From Microthrixaceae bacterium (lineage in GTDB: Bacteria; Actinomycetota; Acidimicrobiia; Acidimicrobiales; Microtrichaceae): a DNA stretch of 64,000 nt. The position numbers and the translations under genes are program-made. The stretch is from contig JAOSKI010000001.1 in the NCBI GenBank assembly GCA_027493675.1, forward strand, positions 124,001 to 188,000, read 5' to 3'. The notes under the pieces were generated by a model that was not told the origin of the DNA, ran no database searches, and saw nothing but the letters and a program-made list of their open reading frames with translations. This document shows positions 43,373 to 54,163 of this stretch, piece by piece. The number at the start of each line of letters is the position of its first letter. The first letter of the stretch is position 1.

Positions 43373-45843
43373 TGAGCGACCTCTCCCGCCACCGCGCTCC
43401 GAAATCCAAGTCAGCGCCCGACCTGCCGCCGACACAGCCTCACAGCAGCGTTCCGCTGCGCGCGTTCCGCCGCATAGCATCGAGGCGGAGGAGTCGCTCC
43501 TGGGGGCGATGCTCCTGTCCGAGCACGCGGTCAGCATGGTGTCCCCGATCGTGTCGGCGGATGACTTCTACAAGCCGGCACACCGCCACATCTTCGACAC
43601 GATGCAGGCACTGGCGGTGACCGGTGCGGGCATCGATCCGGTGACCGTCGCCGAGGAACTGGGACGGGTCGACCTCCTGGAGGCATGTGGGGGCACGGCT
43701 GCACTGGTCACTCTCCAGACCCGCACCCCCGCGATCACCAATGCCGAGTACTACGCGCGGATCGTCCAGGAGGAAAGCCTTGCTGCGGCGTCTCATCGGA
43801 GCCGCCAACGACATCGCAGAGCTCGGCTATTCCCCTCGTGACGACATCGACAAGACGATGGACGAAGCCGAGAGCGCGATCTTCGCGATTGCCCAGCGTC
43901 GCAGCACAGAGACCCTGGCGGAGTTGGTGCCCCTGCTTGAGGCAAGCCTGACCCACTTGGAGGAACTGGCCGAACGCGGCGACGACGTGACCGGCACACC
44001 AACGGGCTACACGGAGCTCGACCGCCTGCTGGCGGGTTTGCAGCCAGGTGCTCTGATCGTGGTTGGCGCCCGGCCTGGAATGGGCAAGACGGCATTCGCG
44101 CTGGGGATAGCAGCGCATGCTGCGATCCGCGAGAAGCTACCGGTGCTGTTCTTCTCCCTTGAGATGGGCCACATGGAGATCACCCAGCGTCTTATCGCCG
44201 CGGAGGCACGTGTCGACTCCTCCAAGATGCGCACGGGGCGCCTGGCCGACAGCGACTGGTCGAAGATCACAAAGGCGATCGGTCGCCTGGGTGAGGGAAC
44301 CATGTGGATCGACGACAACCCAGCGGTGTCGCTCGCGGAGATCCGCTCAAAGGCTCGTAGGTTGCAGGATCGGGTGGGGCAACCGCTGGGGCTGGTGGTT
44401 GTGGACTACCTGCAGTTGATGCAGGGCCGTGGATCCGCGGAGAGCCGCCAGGTGGAGGTCGCGGAGATCAGTCGCGGTCTGAAGGTGCTGGCCCGCGAAC
44501 TGGGTGCGCCGGTACTGGCGCTCTCCCAGCTCTCCAGGAAGCTCGAGGAGCGGTCCGACAAGCGACCGGTGCTGGCCGATCTACGTGAGTCCGGTTGTCT
44601 GGCGGGAGCGACGAGGTTGCGTAGAGCCGATGACAACACCGAGGTGACACTTGCCGAGCTCACCGAGCAGGGCGCCACTGATGTTCCGGTGTGGAGCCTC
44701 GATGAGCAGTGGCGCATGGTGCCGGCTCTGCTCAGCAAGGCGTTCTGCAGCGGAACCAAGGAGACCTTCCGCCTGCAGCTGTCCTCCGGTCGGATGGTGG
44801 AGGCCACCGCCAACCATCCATTTCGCACCGTGGAGGGGTGGCGGCGCCTTGATGAGCTCGCTGTGGGAGCCCGCTTGGCGGTTCCGCGGGTGCTGGGTAC
44901 CCCCGAACTGCTCGTGGTCTCCGCTGAGCGCACGCCTGCCGAGGATGCTCGCCAAGCGGTCGATGCCGGCGCGGTCCCCTCCAGCGTGTATTCCTATGCC
45001 GATCCAGACATGGCTCGGTTCCTGCGGGCGCTCTTCGACGAGTTGGGATATCTGTCAATCACATCGCTACGGGGCAGGCCCCATGTGCGGATCGCGGCGA
45101 CGACCCGGCACCGGCGTCTGGTGGACGACCTGCAGTCCTTGTTGTGCCGGTTCGGTGTTCTGGGGCGGATCACCGACATCGGCTCGGCCAACCCGCGCTG
45201 GCGTCTGTGGATCCACGGTGTCGCCCAGCAACGCCGGTTCCTCGAGTCCGTCGGCTTCGCAGGACGCTTCGAGGACATGGTGCCCGATGCGCTTGCGGCG
45301 CTGAGCGGAGTGCGCGGGAATCCGAACGTCGACACCGTCCCGGCGGAGGTTCGTTCCTTGGTCGTTGAGGAACTCGCTGCAGCGTCGATCACGCACAGGC
45401 AACTCGCGGACTCACTCGGTGAGCGGTATTGCGGCGGGTACCTGTTGGGTACAGAGTCGCGTCCTCGGGCCACCAGCCGCGAGCGTCTGGGTCGAATAGC
45501 CGATGTCGTGGGCAGCAAGTCGCTAGCCGCGTTGGCCACGTCGGAGGTCATGTGGGACGAGGTGTGCTCGATCACTCCTGTCGGTGCCCAACCGACCTTC
45601 GATGCCACGGTGCCGGGCACCCACAACTTCGTGGCCAACGGCATCGTCGCTCACAACTCCATCGAGCAGGGCGCGGACGTGGTGATGTTTCTCTACCGGG
45701 ACGACAAGTACAACACCGACTCGGCCGAGAAGGATACCGCTGAAGTGATCGTGGCCAAGCACCGTGCCGGTGCACCGGGAGTCTGTCGCCTGGTGTTCCT
45801 GGACTACTGCACCTTGTTCGCGAACATGGCTCCGAACGCCTAG
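43373..45843 (+). CDS. dnaB: Replicative DNA helicase DnaB, interrupted by an intein
   Basis: The hexameric 5'-3' helicase of the replication fork. The N-terminal domain has RVPPHSIEAEESLLGAMLLS and TRTPAITNAEYYARIVQEES. The RecA-like domain has the P-loop VVGARPGMGKTAFALGIAAH, LFFSLEMGHMEITQRLIAAE, LVVVDYLQLMQGRG and PVLALSQLSRKLEERSDKRP. An in-frame intein splits LRESG from SIEQGADVVMFLYRDD (residues 44596-45657 encode it). The extein totals about 469 residues. Shifts lie near 43415 and 43800, both before the intein. ATG start at 43373. Upstream, several TCCACA sequences recall DnaA boxes. Confidence 0.95.
44596..45657 (+). other. DnaB intein, 354 residues, with degenerate LAGLIDADG-like core
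   Basis: The inserted domain begins with Cys (CLAGATRLRRADDN) and ends GTHNFVANGIVAHN before the extein Ser, which supplies the +1 nucleophile. Block B is MVEATANHPFRTVEGWRRL (T-x-N-H). The middle has FLRALFDELGYLSITSLRGR and LQSLLCRFGVLGRI, resembling a LAGLIDADG homing endonuclease whose Gly/Asp motif is only partly kept. It is inserted at the same junction as the Synechocystis DnaB intein (RESG/SIEQ). The reading frame is intact, as protein splicing requires. Confidence 0.92.
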
Positions 45844-45914
45844 GAGGTGCGCCGATAGCGCACCGACCAATGAGGAGTGGGGTTCTGGCGGGGTAGCCGC
45901 CAGGGTCTTTGCAG
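45843..45914 (+). repeat. Structured intergenic repeat, copy B
   Basis: Begins at the last bases of the dnaB stop. It shares GGTGCGCCGA, CACCGACCAA, GAGTGGGGTTCTGGCGG and GTAGCCGCCA in order with the minus-strand element at 24381-24457, about 80 percent alike by eye over 70 bases. The hairpin (TGGCGG-GGTAG-CCGCCA) is kept although its loop differs. The 8-bp closing repeat of copy A is not found here. No coding potential. Confidence 0.55.
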
Positions 45915-46222
45915 CACCGACACGACCCGTCCGCGCAGGTCCGTTGGAGCGACCCACCGCCGGCCGGGTGCGCACCTCTTGGGAGCCGATCGGCCGACGT
46001 GGGATCACCGTGCCGATGAGGATGACTGAGGACGACTTGTGGACGTGGACGAGGGGATCCGTACGGATCCCCCTCGTCACGCTCTCCAGGTCACAGACCG
46101 CTATTTGGTCCGTGGTGTTGCTACGGCATGGGAAGTCGCCCTGTCCCGGTGCCGTAGGGGGTCGGTTTCGCTACTTGCTCCCCGTTGACATTGAGCGACC
46201 ACACTTTGAGAACCCCGCCTTG
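45915..46222. other. Gap between dnaB and aat
   Basis: About 310 bases after repeat copy B with no convincing gene on either strand. An open plus-strand frame crosses it but shows no conserved pattern. The short palindromic GGGATCCGTACGGATCCCC near 46053-46071 is a strong inverted repeat. No T tract follows it closely, so terminator function is uncertain. Confidence 0.35.
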
Positions 46223-47038
46223 CTACGCGGCGTACCCAGACCAACGGTTCGACGCATCCCCTGATGTGCCTTGTGGTAGTGAAATCACTGAACAGGAAAA
46301 CGTGACCGACGTCAACCCAAATCTGTCGAATCGAGCGAGTGAATCCGCAGATGGTGGGGGAGAATCAGCGGCTCTCGACATCCGGCCATGGGGCCCCGGT
46401 GCGAGCACCGCATCCCGAAGGCTGTCGAGGTAGTCGTCGCGAGGTATCTCGATGACCCCGAGGCTCTCGAGGTGAGGGGTTGCCCATTGGACGTCCAGGA
46501 GCGGCGCGTGGCACTGTCTGAGGGCGCCGACGAGGCCCACCAGCGCCACCTTCGGCGCGTCGCGCTCCAGGTGGAACATCGATTCACCGGCGAAGAACGC
46601 GCCGATGGCGACACCGTAGAGCCCCCCAACCAATTCGCCCTCCAACCATGTCTCCACACTGTGGGCCCATCCGAGGTCGTGCAGTTCCGAGTAGGCGTCG
46701 GTGAACTCCCCGGTGATCCACCCGTGTGGTCGGCAGGGGTCCGCGCATGCGCGGATGACCTCACCGAAGCAGGCATCCACGGTGATGTCCATTCGCTCCA
46801 CCGAGCGTCGCAGGGACCGTGACACCCGCATTCCGCCCACTGGGAGCACGGCTCTCGGGTCGGGTGAGAACCAGGCGATCCGGTCTCCAAGGGGCATCGG
46901 GAACATGCCCGTGCGGTAGCCCGCGAGCAACGTCCCAGGCTCCAGGTCACCGCCCAGAGCCACGGGGCCCTCAGGATCGGCGTCGCGTGGCGACGGAAAC
47001 GTCCACTTGCTGGACGGCGGTTGTCTCGGTGGGCCCAC
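46223..47038 (-). CDS. aat: Leucyl/phenylalanyl-tRNA-protein transferase
   Basis: Transfers Leu or Phe to N-terminal Arg/Lys of proteins, marking them for ClpAP/ClpS. Family blocks are PEGPVALGGDLEPGTLLAGY, YRTGMFPMP with IAWFSPDPRAVLP following, TGEFTDAYSELHDLGWAHSV, AIGAFFAGESMFHLERDAPK and VQWATPHLESLGVIEIPRDD. At 271 residues it is longer than usual. The last 50 residues have no family match and may be out of frame. Confidence 0.9.
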   Translation of the reverse strand: MGPPRQPPSSKWTFPSPRDADPEGPVALGGDLEPGTLLAGYRTGMFPMPLGDRIAWFSPDPRAVLPVGGMRVSRSLRRSVERMDITVDACFGEVIRACADPCRPHGWITGEFTDAYSELHDLGWAHSVETWLEGELVGGLYGVAIGAFFAGESMFHLERDAPKVALVGLVGALRQCHAPLLDVQWATPHLESLGVIEIPRDDYLDSLRDAVLAPGPHGRMSRAADSPPPSADSLARFDRFGLTSVTFSCSVISLPQGTSGDASNRWSGYAA

Positions 47039-47075
47039 CGTCGCCTACCCGCTCATCGCAGCGTCGTCAGCCCGG

Positions 47076-47933
47076 CTACTTCCGTGAGTAGTCGTAGAAG
47101 CCGGCCCCGCTCTTGCGACCCAGGCGACCGGCACTGACCATGCGTCGCAGCGACGGAACAGCGGCGTAGTTGGGGTCCTTGAACTCGTCGTACAGCGCAT
47201 CCAGGATCGAGACGGAGGTGTCGAGCCCGACGAGGTCCAGCAGGGCAAGCGGGCCCATTGGGAAGTTGCAGCCACCCTTCATCGCCTCGTCGATGTCCTC
47301 TGCTGTGGCAGTGCCGTTCTCGAGCATCCGAGCAGCGTTGTTGAGGTATGGGAACAGCAGGGCATTGACGATGAACCCTGCACGGTCCTTCACTCGCACG
47401 GGGGACTTGCCGCATGCCTCGGCGAACGCGATTGCGGAGGCGATGGTCGCTTCGGAGGCGGTGAGAGGCTCGATCACCTCGACCAACGACATCATGGGGG
47501 CAGGGTTGAAGAAGTGAACCCCACACACCTGGTCGGGGCGATCGGTTGCCATCGCCATCTCGATCACCGGCAGCGTGGAGGTGTTGGTTGCAAGGATGGC
47601 CTCGGGCTTGCAGATGCTGTCCAGTTCGGCGAAGAGGGGCAGCTTCACCGCAAGATCCTCCACGACCGATTCGATCACGAGGTCGCACTCGACCAGATCG
47701 CCCAAGGTGGTCTGTTGCGGTGACTCGCTCAAGGACCGCGTCGGCCGCCGCCTGCTCGAGCTTGCCGCGCTCCACCTGCTTGCTCAGCGACTTCGCCAGC
47801 CCTTCGCGCATGGCATCAGCAGTGGCCTTGGCGCGGGAGCGCAGCACCACGTCGATGCCGGCCTTGGCCGCCACCTCCGCGATACCCGAACCCATGATGC
47901 CTGAGCCGAGAATTCCCCACGTTGGATCGTCAT
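47076..47933 (-). CDS. 3-hydroxyacyl-CoA (3-hydroxybutyryl-CoA) dehydrogenase
   Basis: An NAD-dependent enzyme of beta-oxidation or butanoate metabolism. The dinucleotide loop is WGILGSGIMGSGIAEVAAKA. The CDLVIESVVEDLAVK and ILATNTSTLPVIEMA segments and the family hallmark VHFFNPAPMMSLVEVI follow. The C-domain has VKDRAGFIVNALLFPYLNNA and ends GRLGRKSGAGFYDYSRK. Length is about 285 residues. The ATG at 47933 requires one corrected base near 47922. A second shift lies near 47730. Confidence 0.93.
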
Positions 47934-48042
47934 GGGCGCAGAGGTTACCGAGGCATGGCCGCATCGGGACAACTCAGCACCCTCAGGTGCCGATCTGCGG
48001 TGGTCGGTGTCACCTCCGGCTCCCGTGGTGCAGGATGTGGGG

Positions 48043-48738
48043 GTGACAGATCCGAACGGTTCCACAACTCCAGCAGGTTCGCTCGCACTGGTGGGCGGCG
48101 CCGAGTTCGGCACCACCCATGATCACCATCGGGGTCTCTTCGCATCGGGTAGCACCGTCACGCTCCTGCCGACCGCGATGGCATACGAGAACCCCGCCGC
48201 GTTGGCGTCCGAGGCTCGGGCGCACTTCGACGCCCTGGGCGTGTCAGTCGAGGTGATACCTGCCTTCACACGTCCCGATGCCCACGACGCCGAAATGGTG
48301 GCTCGGCTACGTGATGCGGAGCACCTGTATGTCACCGGGGGTTCGCCGATGCACCTGCGTGCGGTGCTGCACGAGTCGCCCCTACTGGCGGCAGGGGTGC
48401 AGCGTTGGAACGAAGGCATGACCGTGACGGCCGCCGCGGAGTCGACCTCGGTGCTGTGTGGGCACATGGTCGATCATCGTGGCGGCGCCTTCACGGCGGG
48501 CCTGGGGCTGATCAGGACCTTCACGGTGATCGCCCGCTTCGACCGGTGGTCACCCGAGAAGCGTCGTCGCACGGTGGCGCTTGCACCGCCCGACATGCCT
48601 GTGGTGGGCATCGATGAGGCGACGGCGCTGGTGCGCGGCGCCGACGGGGCCTGGAGCGCGGACGGCTCCGGTGGCGTGCACGTCTTCGTCGGTGGATCTC
48701 CGGCGGAGCTGAGCGACCTGCCGACCGCGCTGTCATGA
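48043..48738 (+). CDS. Peptidase S51/cyanophycinase-like protein lacking the expected Ser
   Basis: About 231 residues from GTG 48043; upstream in-frame GTGs are alternatives. Class I glutamine-amidotransferase-like features include GSLALVGGAEFG, VTLLPTAMAYENPAALASEA, AEHLYVTGGSPMHLRAVLHE and VDHRGGAFTAGLGLI. The nucleophile elbow that normally reads SSAGA is here TAAAESTSV, so the catalytic Ser appears replaced by Ala. A local frame error is possible but unlikely because both flanks stay in frame. The function is unknown, perhaps non-enzymatic. Confidence 0.7.
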   Translation: MTDPNGSTTPAGSLALVGGAEFGTTHDHHRGLFASGSTVTLLPTAMAYENPAALASEARAHFDALGVSVEVIPAFTRPDAHDAEMVARLRDAEHLYVTGGSPMHLRAVLHESPLLAAGVQRWNEGMTVTAAAESTSVLCGHMVDHRGGAFTAGLGLIRTFTVIARFDRWSPEKRRRTVALAPPDMPVVGIDEATALVRGADGAWSADGSGGVHVFVGGSPAELSDLPTALS

Positions 48739-48840
48739 TCCGCCTGCGCAGCCTGGATGTACCAGCTCTCGAAGCCGGCGACACCTCGAATGCACCCCCT
48801 GAGAGCAGAACCAGGCGGGGTCGCCTGCCATCGTGGGCGA

Positions 48841-49632
48841 TCAGGACTCGGTGATCGTCACCGAGTTGATCAGTACCTCCTCGGTCGGCTTCCCGTCACT
48901 TCCACCCAGAGCGCCGATCGCATCCACGACTTCGGCGCCCTCGATGACCTGACCGAAGAGGCTGTAGGAGGGTGTGAGCCTGCTGCCGCCGCCGGGCAGC
49001 ACCACGAAGAACTGGCTGCCGTTGGTGCCGGGGCCTCTGTTGGCCATGGCGACGGAGTAGTCCACATATGCATCGGCCGAGTCGGGCAGCTCGTCCGGGA
49101 TCGTGTAGCCGAGGTCGTTGCTCCCATCCGCGGTGCCGTCACCGTCACCTGCCTGGATCACGAACCCGGGGACCACCCTGTGGAACGGCACTCCGTCGTA
49201 GTAGCCGTAGCGGGCCAGCACCACGAAGTTGTTGACCGTCTCAGGAGCGCTCTTCGCGTCCAGGGTCATCGTGAAGGCACCGGCGGTGGTGTCGATCGTC
49301 GCCGAGTAGCTCTTCGCGGGATCGATGCACATCTCAGGTGGCCCGTCGAAGGTGCTGCGACGCTCCTCGGACCGCTCCACCGGCGGGCAGGGCGTCGACG
49401 TGGCGGAACTGGTGGTGGTCTCAGTGCCGGCATCGTCGGCCGACTCCTCAGGAGCCTCCCTCTTCTCCGCGGTGTCGTCGTCGCCGGCAAACTGCCACAC
49501 CGCCAATCCGACGAGGGCCACCAGAGCGATGAGCCCCGCGATGAGGTAGGTGCGCCCCTGTGTGGGAGCGGGTGGAGCAGCAGCCTCGCGGTTGGCCTTC
49601 TGACGGGCCCGCTTCTCGGCGTTGGTTCCCAT
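48841..49632 (-). CDS. Membrane-anchored cyclophilin-type peptidyl-prolyl isomerase
   Basis: Intact, 263 residues from ATG 49632. A short cytoplasmic head (MGTNAEKRARQKANREAAAP) and one membrane span (YLIAGLIALVALVGLAVWQF) precede an acidic linker and the cyclophilin domain: PETVNNFVVLARYGYYDGVP, FHRVVPGFVIQAGDGDG, GSQFFVVLPGG and LFGQVIEGAEVVDAI. FHR and QFFV carry the active-site residues. It probably folds exported proteins. Confidence 0.92.
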   Translation of the reverse strand: MGTNAEKRARQKANREAAAPPAPTQGRTYLIAGLIALVALVGLAVWQFAGDDDTAEKREAPEESADDAGTETTTSSATSTPCPPVERSEERRSTFDGPPEMCIDPAKSYSATIDTTAGAFTMTLDAKSAPETVNNFVVLARYGYYDGVPFHRVVPGFVIQAGDGDGTADGSNDLGYTIPDELPDSADAYVDYSVAMANRGPGTNGSQFFVVLPGGGSRLTPSYSLFGQVIEGAEVVDAIGALGGSDGKPTEEVLINSVTITES

Positions 49633-49778
49633 GACCGGGCACTGTACCGACCCTCCGCGGACCTGCACAGCCATCCAGGGCGGCTCCCAGAGGAGTTCCG
49701 CAGGCGTGGATCCACAGCCGGGGTTCCCCGGTTCGCGTGCTTTGAGGACGGCGATGGCAATGGCGGTAGCTTGGGCTC

Positions 49779-51003
49779 GTGGCACTGCTGGTCCAGAAGT
49801 TCGGTGGCACCTCGGTGTCAGACCCTGAACGCATCGGCGAGGTGGCCTCTCACGTTGCACGATGTCGCCAGCGTGGTGACCAGGTGGTGCTCGTGGTGTC
49901 GGCCATGGGCAAGGAGACCGACGAGTTGCTGCGCCTGGCGGGCGAGGTGTCCGGGCACCGACCCGGACGTGAGATGGACATGCTGATCACCGCGGGGGAG
50001 CGCAAGGCCATCTCGCTGGTGGCCATGGCGCTGCACGGAGTCGGCGTGCCGGCTGAGAGCTACACGGGCAGCCAGGCCGGGTTCCTCACCGACGTGAACC
50101 ACACCAACGCGAAGATCCTCGAGGTCCGGGCGGGTCGGATCCGAGCGGCCGTCGATGCCGGTCTGGTGCCCGTCGTGGCCGGAGCCCAGGGCGTCTCGAC
50201 CGACAACGACGTCACCTTCCTGGGCCGCGGCGGATCCGACACCACGGCGGTGGCTCTGGCGAAGGCGCTCGATGCGGATGCCTGTGAGCTCTACACCGAT
50301 GTCTCCGGTGTGTTCACAACCGACCCGCGGGTGGTGCCCGAGGCGCGCAGGATGCACCGGATCACCTTCGACGAGATGCTCGAGATGACCGCCGCAGGGT
50401 GTCCCAAACCCGCCATGCGCTCGGTCGAGTACGCCCACCGTCACCGTGTTCCGCTTCACGTCCGTTCGGCGTTCACCTGGGAGCCGGGCACCTGGGTAAC
50501 CGAGGAGGATCCCGAGATGGAAGCAGCCCTGATACGAGCAGTCGTCAGCGACGATTCGGAGGCCAAAGGTCACCGTGGCCGGTGTACCCGACCAGCCAGG
50601 GATCGCCGCGTCGTTGTTCAGGCGTCTGGCGGACGCCGATGTGAACGTGGACATGATCGTGCAGAACGTCTCGGTCGGTGGTGTGACCGACATCTCCTTC
50701 ACGGTCCCGCACGCCCAGTTGGACGCAGCGATGGAGATCTGTGAGTCCGAGCGCGCCCGGATGGGAGCAGCCGGAGTCGGCAGTGACCACGACATCGCGA
50801 AGGTGTCCGTGGTCGGCGCGGGCATGAAGTCGAACCCCGGTGTGGCGGCCATGATGTTCGAGACCCTGGCGGCCAACGGGATCAACATCGAGATGATCTC
50901 CACCTCGGCGATACGGATCAGCTGCGTCGTTGCCCAGGGCGAGTCCGATCGTGCGGTCCAGGTGCTCCACGAGGTCTACGAGCTCGAAGACACCACCTTC
51001 TGA
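49779..51003 (+). CDS. lysC: Aspartokinase
   Basis: Phosphorylates aspartate at the start of Lys/Met/Thr/Ile and diaminopimelate synthesis. It begins MALLVQKFGGTSVSDPERIG at GTG 49779. Further blocks are VVLVVSAMGKETDELL, MLITAGERKAISLVAMAL and TFLGRGGSDTTAVALAKALD. Two C-terminal ACT domains follow (GVPDQPGIAASLFRRLADAD, VSVVGAGMKSNPGVAAMMFE), which bind allosteric amino acids. Length is about 408 residues. One shift lies near 50565. asd follows at 85 bases. Confidence 0.95.
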
Positions 51004-52101
<1,098 letters not shown>

Positions 52102-52104
<3 letters not shown>

Positions 52105-52124
52105 GTTCGGCAGCAAGGTGAGGT
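52102..52124 (+). repeat. Left terminal inverted repeat
   Basis: Starts TGAGTTCGGCAGCAAGGTGA and continues GGT, matching 23 bases of the complement of the right end. It directly follows the 8-bp TCGCCGGC and supplies the asd stop codon. Confidence 0.85.
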
Positions 52125-52588
52125 TTCGGGGGAAATGCCCAGTTGAGATCGTTGCGGGGCGCTTCACCAGATCTGCTGGCGCAGCCTCGCTTGGCACCTC
52201 AAGACAACTGGTGGACGGCGGGCGCGCTGGTCCGCCTGCTGGTCGCGGCAAGGAACACGAGGAGCATTCCGGCGCCGGCCCAGACGAGTGGCTGGGTGGG
52301 GTGTGCGCACCATCTCGAGGCGAGCGGCGGTGGGCGCAAGGTGGTGGACACCGCGGAGGGCTCGTCGGGTCGTGGATGGTGAGGAGGGCTGTGACGCCCG
52401 GCGCCGGCTGTAGCTTCCGAGTCGTCACGCCAGCCGACGTTCAGGTCCCCGGCGGTTCGCGTGGTGGCGGGTCGGCCACTACGACGGCCCTCACCTAGCC
52501 TCCTAGCCTTGCGGCGCGCGAAGGGACGGGCACTGTAGGTGTTGGAGGGCCCTCCGCCCCGCAAACGACATGAAGGAGGTGCCGCCGA
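52125..52588. other. Left non-coding part of the element
   Basis: About 460 bases between the left repeat and the first cargo gene. Open frames on both strands are Arg/Pro/Ser rich and show no conserved pattern, so I call no gene. The 3' part holds a 12-bp palindrome and the ribosome site of the first cargo gene. Confidence 0.4.
52544..52555. promoter_or_regulatory. 12-bp palindrome upstream of cargo gene 1
   Basis: GGAGGGCCCTCC is a perfect palindrome 33 bases before the ATG of the first cargo gene. It could be an operator for self-regulation or part of a leader hairpin. No factor can be named. Confidence 0.3.
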
Positions 52589-53086
52589 ATGGCACAAGAA
52601 GTTCGGTGGCGCTCTGACGGCCACCAGATCTCACACGACAGCACCATCGACATCCTACGGTTCGAAGTCGAGGACCTGAACATGGTCATCAAGAACTGCG
52701 TGGCGGTCGCCGAGCTCTATGCAGGGCTGGCGGAACGCGGTGGACTGCAGAACGAGGCGCAGGTGATTCCAGTGAGCTGCTTCGCCGTTACTGCTGACTG
52801 GACCCCACAGCGGCTGGCCGAGGGAACCAGATACAGGTCGTACCGCCTGGTCTCCGCCAGGACCTTGCTCGCCGCCGGGTTCCCGATCTGGCCGACCGAG
52901 GTGTTCCTCGATGGCGCGCCGGATCCGAGGAACGAGGTGCACTACGACGTCATCGTCGCCACCGGTGAACTCCACCTGGCCGAGTTCTTCAGCCAGGTGA
53001 AGGCTGCGAGAGCTGCGGCTCGTGACCGGCTGCGCCCGGCCTTCGAGAGGCTGTGTGACCTGCTGGGAGATCCCCGTGACCTGTAG
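52589..53086 (+). CDS. Element cargo protein 1, unknown function
   Basis: An intact 165-residue protein with AAGGAGG eight to ten bases before its ATG. It starts MAQEVRWRSDGHQISHDSTI. It has a mixed alpha/beta look: a helical IKNCVAVAELYAGLAERG, a strand-rich EAQVIPVSCFAVTADWT, a Pro-rich AAGFPIWPTEVFLDGAPDP, and a final charged helix (EFFSQVKAARAAARDRLRPA). There is no signal peptide, membrane span or known catalytic motif. It is followed after 64 bases by the 71-residue gene. I do not recognise the family. Unlike many neighbours it has no frame interruption. Confidence 0.7.
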   Translation: MAQEVRWRSDGHQISHDSTIDILRFEVEDLNMVIKNCVAVAELYAGLAERGGLQNEAQVIPVSCFAVTADWTPQRLAEGTRYRSYRLVSARTLLAAGFPIWPTEVFLDGAPDPRNEVHYDVIVATGELHLAEFFSQVKAARAAARDRLRPAFERLCDLLGDPRDL

Positions 53087-53150
53087 ACGGGAACTCGTGT
53101 GTGCCGGCGATCTGACCGGTACAATCCACACGCAGATAGGAGGTGCTGCT

Positions 53151-53366
53151 ATGCCCACAACGCTGATCGTTGTCGATGTCGAGCTCGGACCAGTGGAGCG
53201 TTCTGCTGGTGTGGCCTACATCAGCGACGCCCAACTGGACGTCGGCCCGCTGCACCTGGGCGCCAGAGTCGTGCTGCGCGACGAAGGTGGCTACCGCCAC
53301 GACGCCGTAGTGGAAACCGTCGAGGCTGGCCTCTACGGGCAGCGCTACCGCGTCAAGTTCACCTAG
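53151..53366 (+). CDS. Element cargo protein 2, small beta-rich, unknown function
   Basis: 71 residues with TAGGAGG at good spacing before ATG 53151. The sequence (MPTTLIVVDVELGPVERSAG, then LGARVVLRDEGGYRHDAVVE and QRYRVKFT) suggests a small SH3-like beta barrel. TACAAT at about 53120 could be a -10 box of its own promoter. A strong terminator follows 30 bases after the stop. Together with cargo gene 1 it forms a compact two-gene unit. No family recognised. Confidence 0.7.
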   Translation: MPTTLIVVDVELGPVERSAGVAYISDAQLDVGPLHLGARVVLRDEGGYRHDAVVETVEAGLYGQRYRVKFT

Positions 53367-53395
53367 AGCGGCGACTCCGCACGGCGCTCTGAGAC

Positions 53396-53428
53396 ACGCC
53401 CCGCCTTTATCAGGGCGGGGGCGTCTTT
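53396..53428 (+). terminator. Intrinsic terminator after the cargo genes
   Basis: ACGCCCCGCC, an 8-base loop, then GGCGGGGGCGT forms a GC-rich stem with one bulged G, followed by CTTTCG. It lies 30 bases after the second cargo gene, so transcription of the pair should end inside the element. Confidence 0.75.
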
Positions 53429-53602
53429 CGCGCCAGGGGGCCTGCTTCTCCGGCGAAGCGTGGAAAGCACGCCACGCGGTCGCACCACCGCCCAGACGTA
53501 GTTCGCCGATGTTGGTCGACAGGTCAGGTGATCGAGCAACGCCTTCCGACCCTTCCTGAGCATCCCAACCGCTGGCACGGAGAATCACATTCCCCCATCT
53601 AC
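53429..53602. other. Right non-coding part of the element
   Basis: About 170 bases between the terminator and the right inverted repeat. An open minus-strand frame crosses it (DLSTNIGELRLGGGATAWRA) but lacks a start with a ribosome site and a recognisable family. It may be relict coding sequence of a parent insertion sequence. Confidence 0.3.
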
Positions 53603-53623
53603 CTCACCTTGCTGCCGAACTCA
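53603..53623 (-). repeat. Right terminal inverted repeat
   Basis: The exact inverted copy of the left end. It is followed by TCGCCGGC and then by a third, directly oriented copy of the same repeat, so bases 53603-53652 make a near-perfect 50-base palindrome. Confidence 0.85.
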
Positions 53624-53631
53624 TCGCCGGC

Positions 53632-53652
53632 TGAGTTCGGCAGCAAGGTGAG
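53632..53652 (+). repeat. Third copy of the repeat: left end of an adjoining element
   Basis: TGAGTTCGGCAGCAAGGTGA plus one G, in the same orientation as the end at 52102, directly after the second TCGCCGGC. It looks like the left end of a second related element lying to the right, whose other end I cannot find in the window. The ISL3-type transposase remnant at 54164 may belong to it. Confidence 0.7.
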
Positions 53653-53792
53653 ACTGATTCTCGCACGAGCGAGACCCGGCGAACTGATGGAGCCTGGCCG
53701 TCCTGGTCCTGACCGTCTCGTGCGACGGCTCGTTGCCCGTGCGCGGGTCGATGGGAACCAGATCCGGGCGTCGGCGCCTCCTCGGCAAGGTG

Positions 53793-54150
53793 TCACAGTA
53801 GGAGCGCTGCGTAGCTGACCTGGACGCAGCTGGTCGCTGAGCCGACGGTGTTCTCGAAGCTCTTCGCCAACCGCCGGTGACGACCGACAAAGGGCGTGCG
53901 CGGCCTCGCCCCGCCCGCGTATGGGACGAACCTGAACACCCGCCGGCCGGTGTTGTCGAACCGGGGCTCGTCGCAGCCGATGCAGTCGACGGCGATGGTG
54001 TGCTCGGCGCCCATCCTGCGGCCGTAGGGCCCACCTTGGTCGTGGAACGTGGCCCCGCCGTGTGAGGCGCCCCGGACCAGCTCGGGATGCACCACGAGCA
54101 TCGGTGGATCGGGTTCGGGCCCGGCGTGGATGAGCGCCTGCCTGTGCAGG
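53793..54150 (-). CDS. Possible small protein of unknown function
   Basis: The minus-strand frame over this stretch contains a fairly protein-like segment (MLVVHPELVRGASHGGATFH, AVDCIGCDEPRFDNTGRRVF, LAKSFENTVGSATSCVQVSY). There is no clear start or family. It lies within the second repeat-bounded region and runs opposite to the transposase remnant. It could be a decayed gene or chance. Confidence 0.25.
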
Positions 54151-54163
54151 CCCGCGAGGACCT

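Noticed and set aside
53528..53818. An open frame containing [17 protein letters not shown]
   Set aside because: The peptide is a translation of the palindromic repeat junction and appears on both strands; it is not evidence for a protein.
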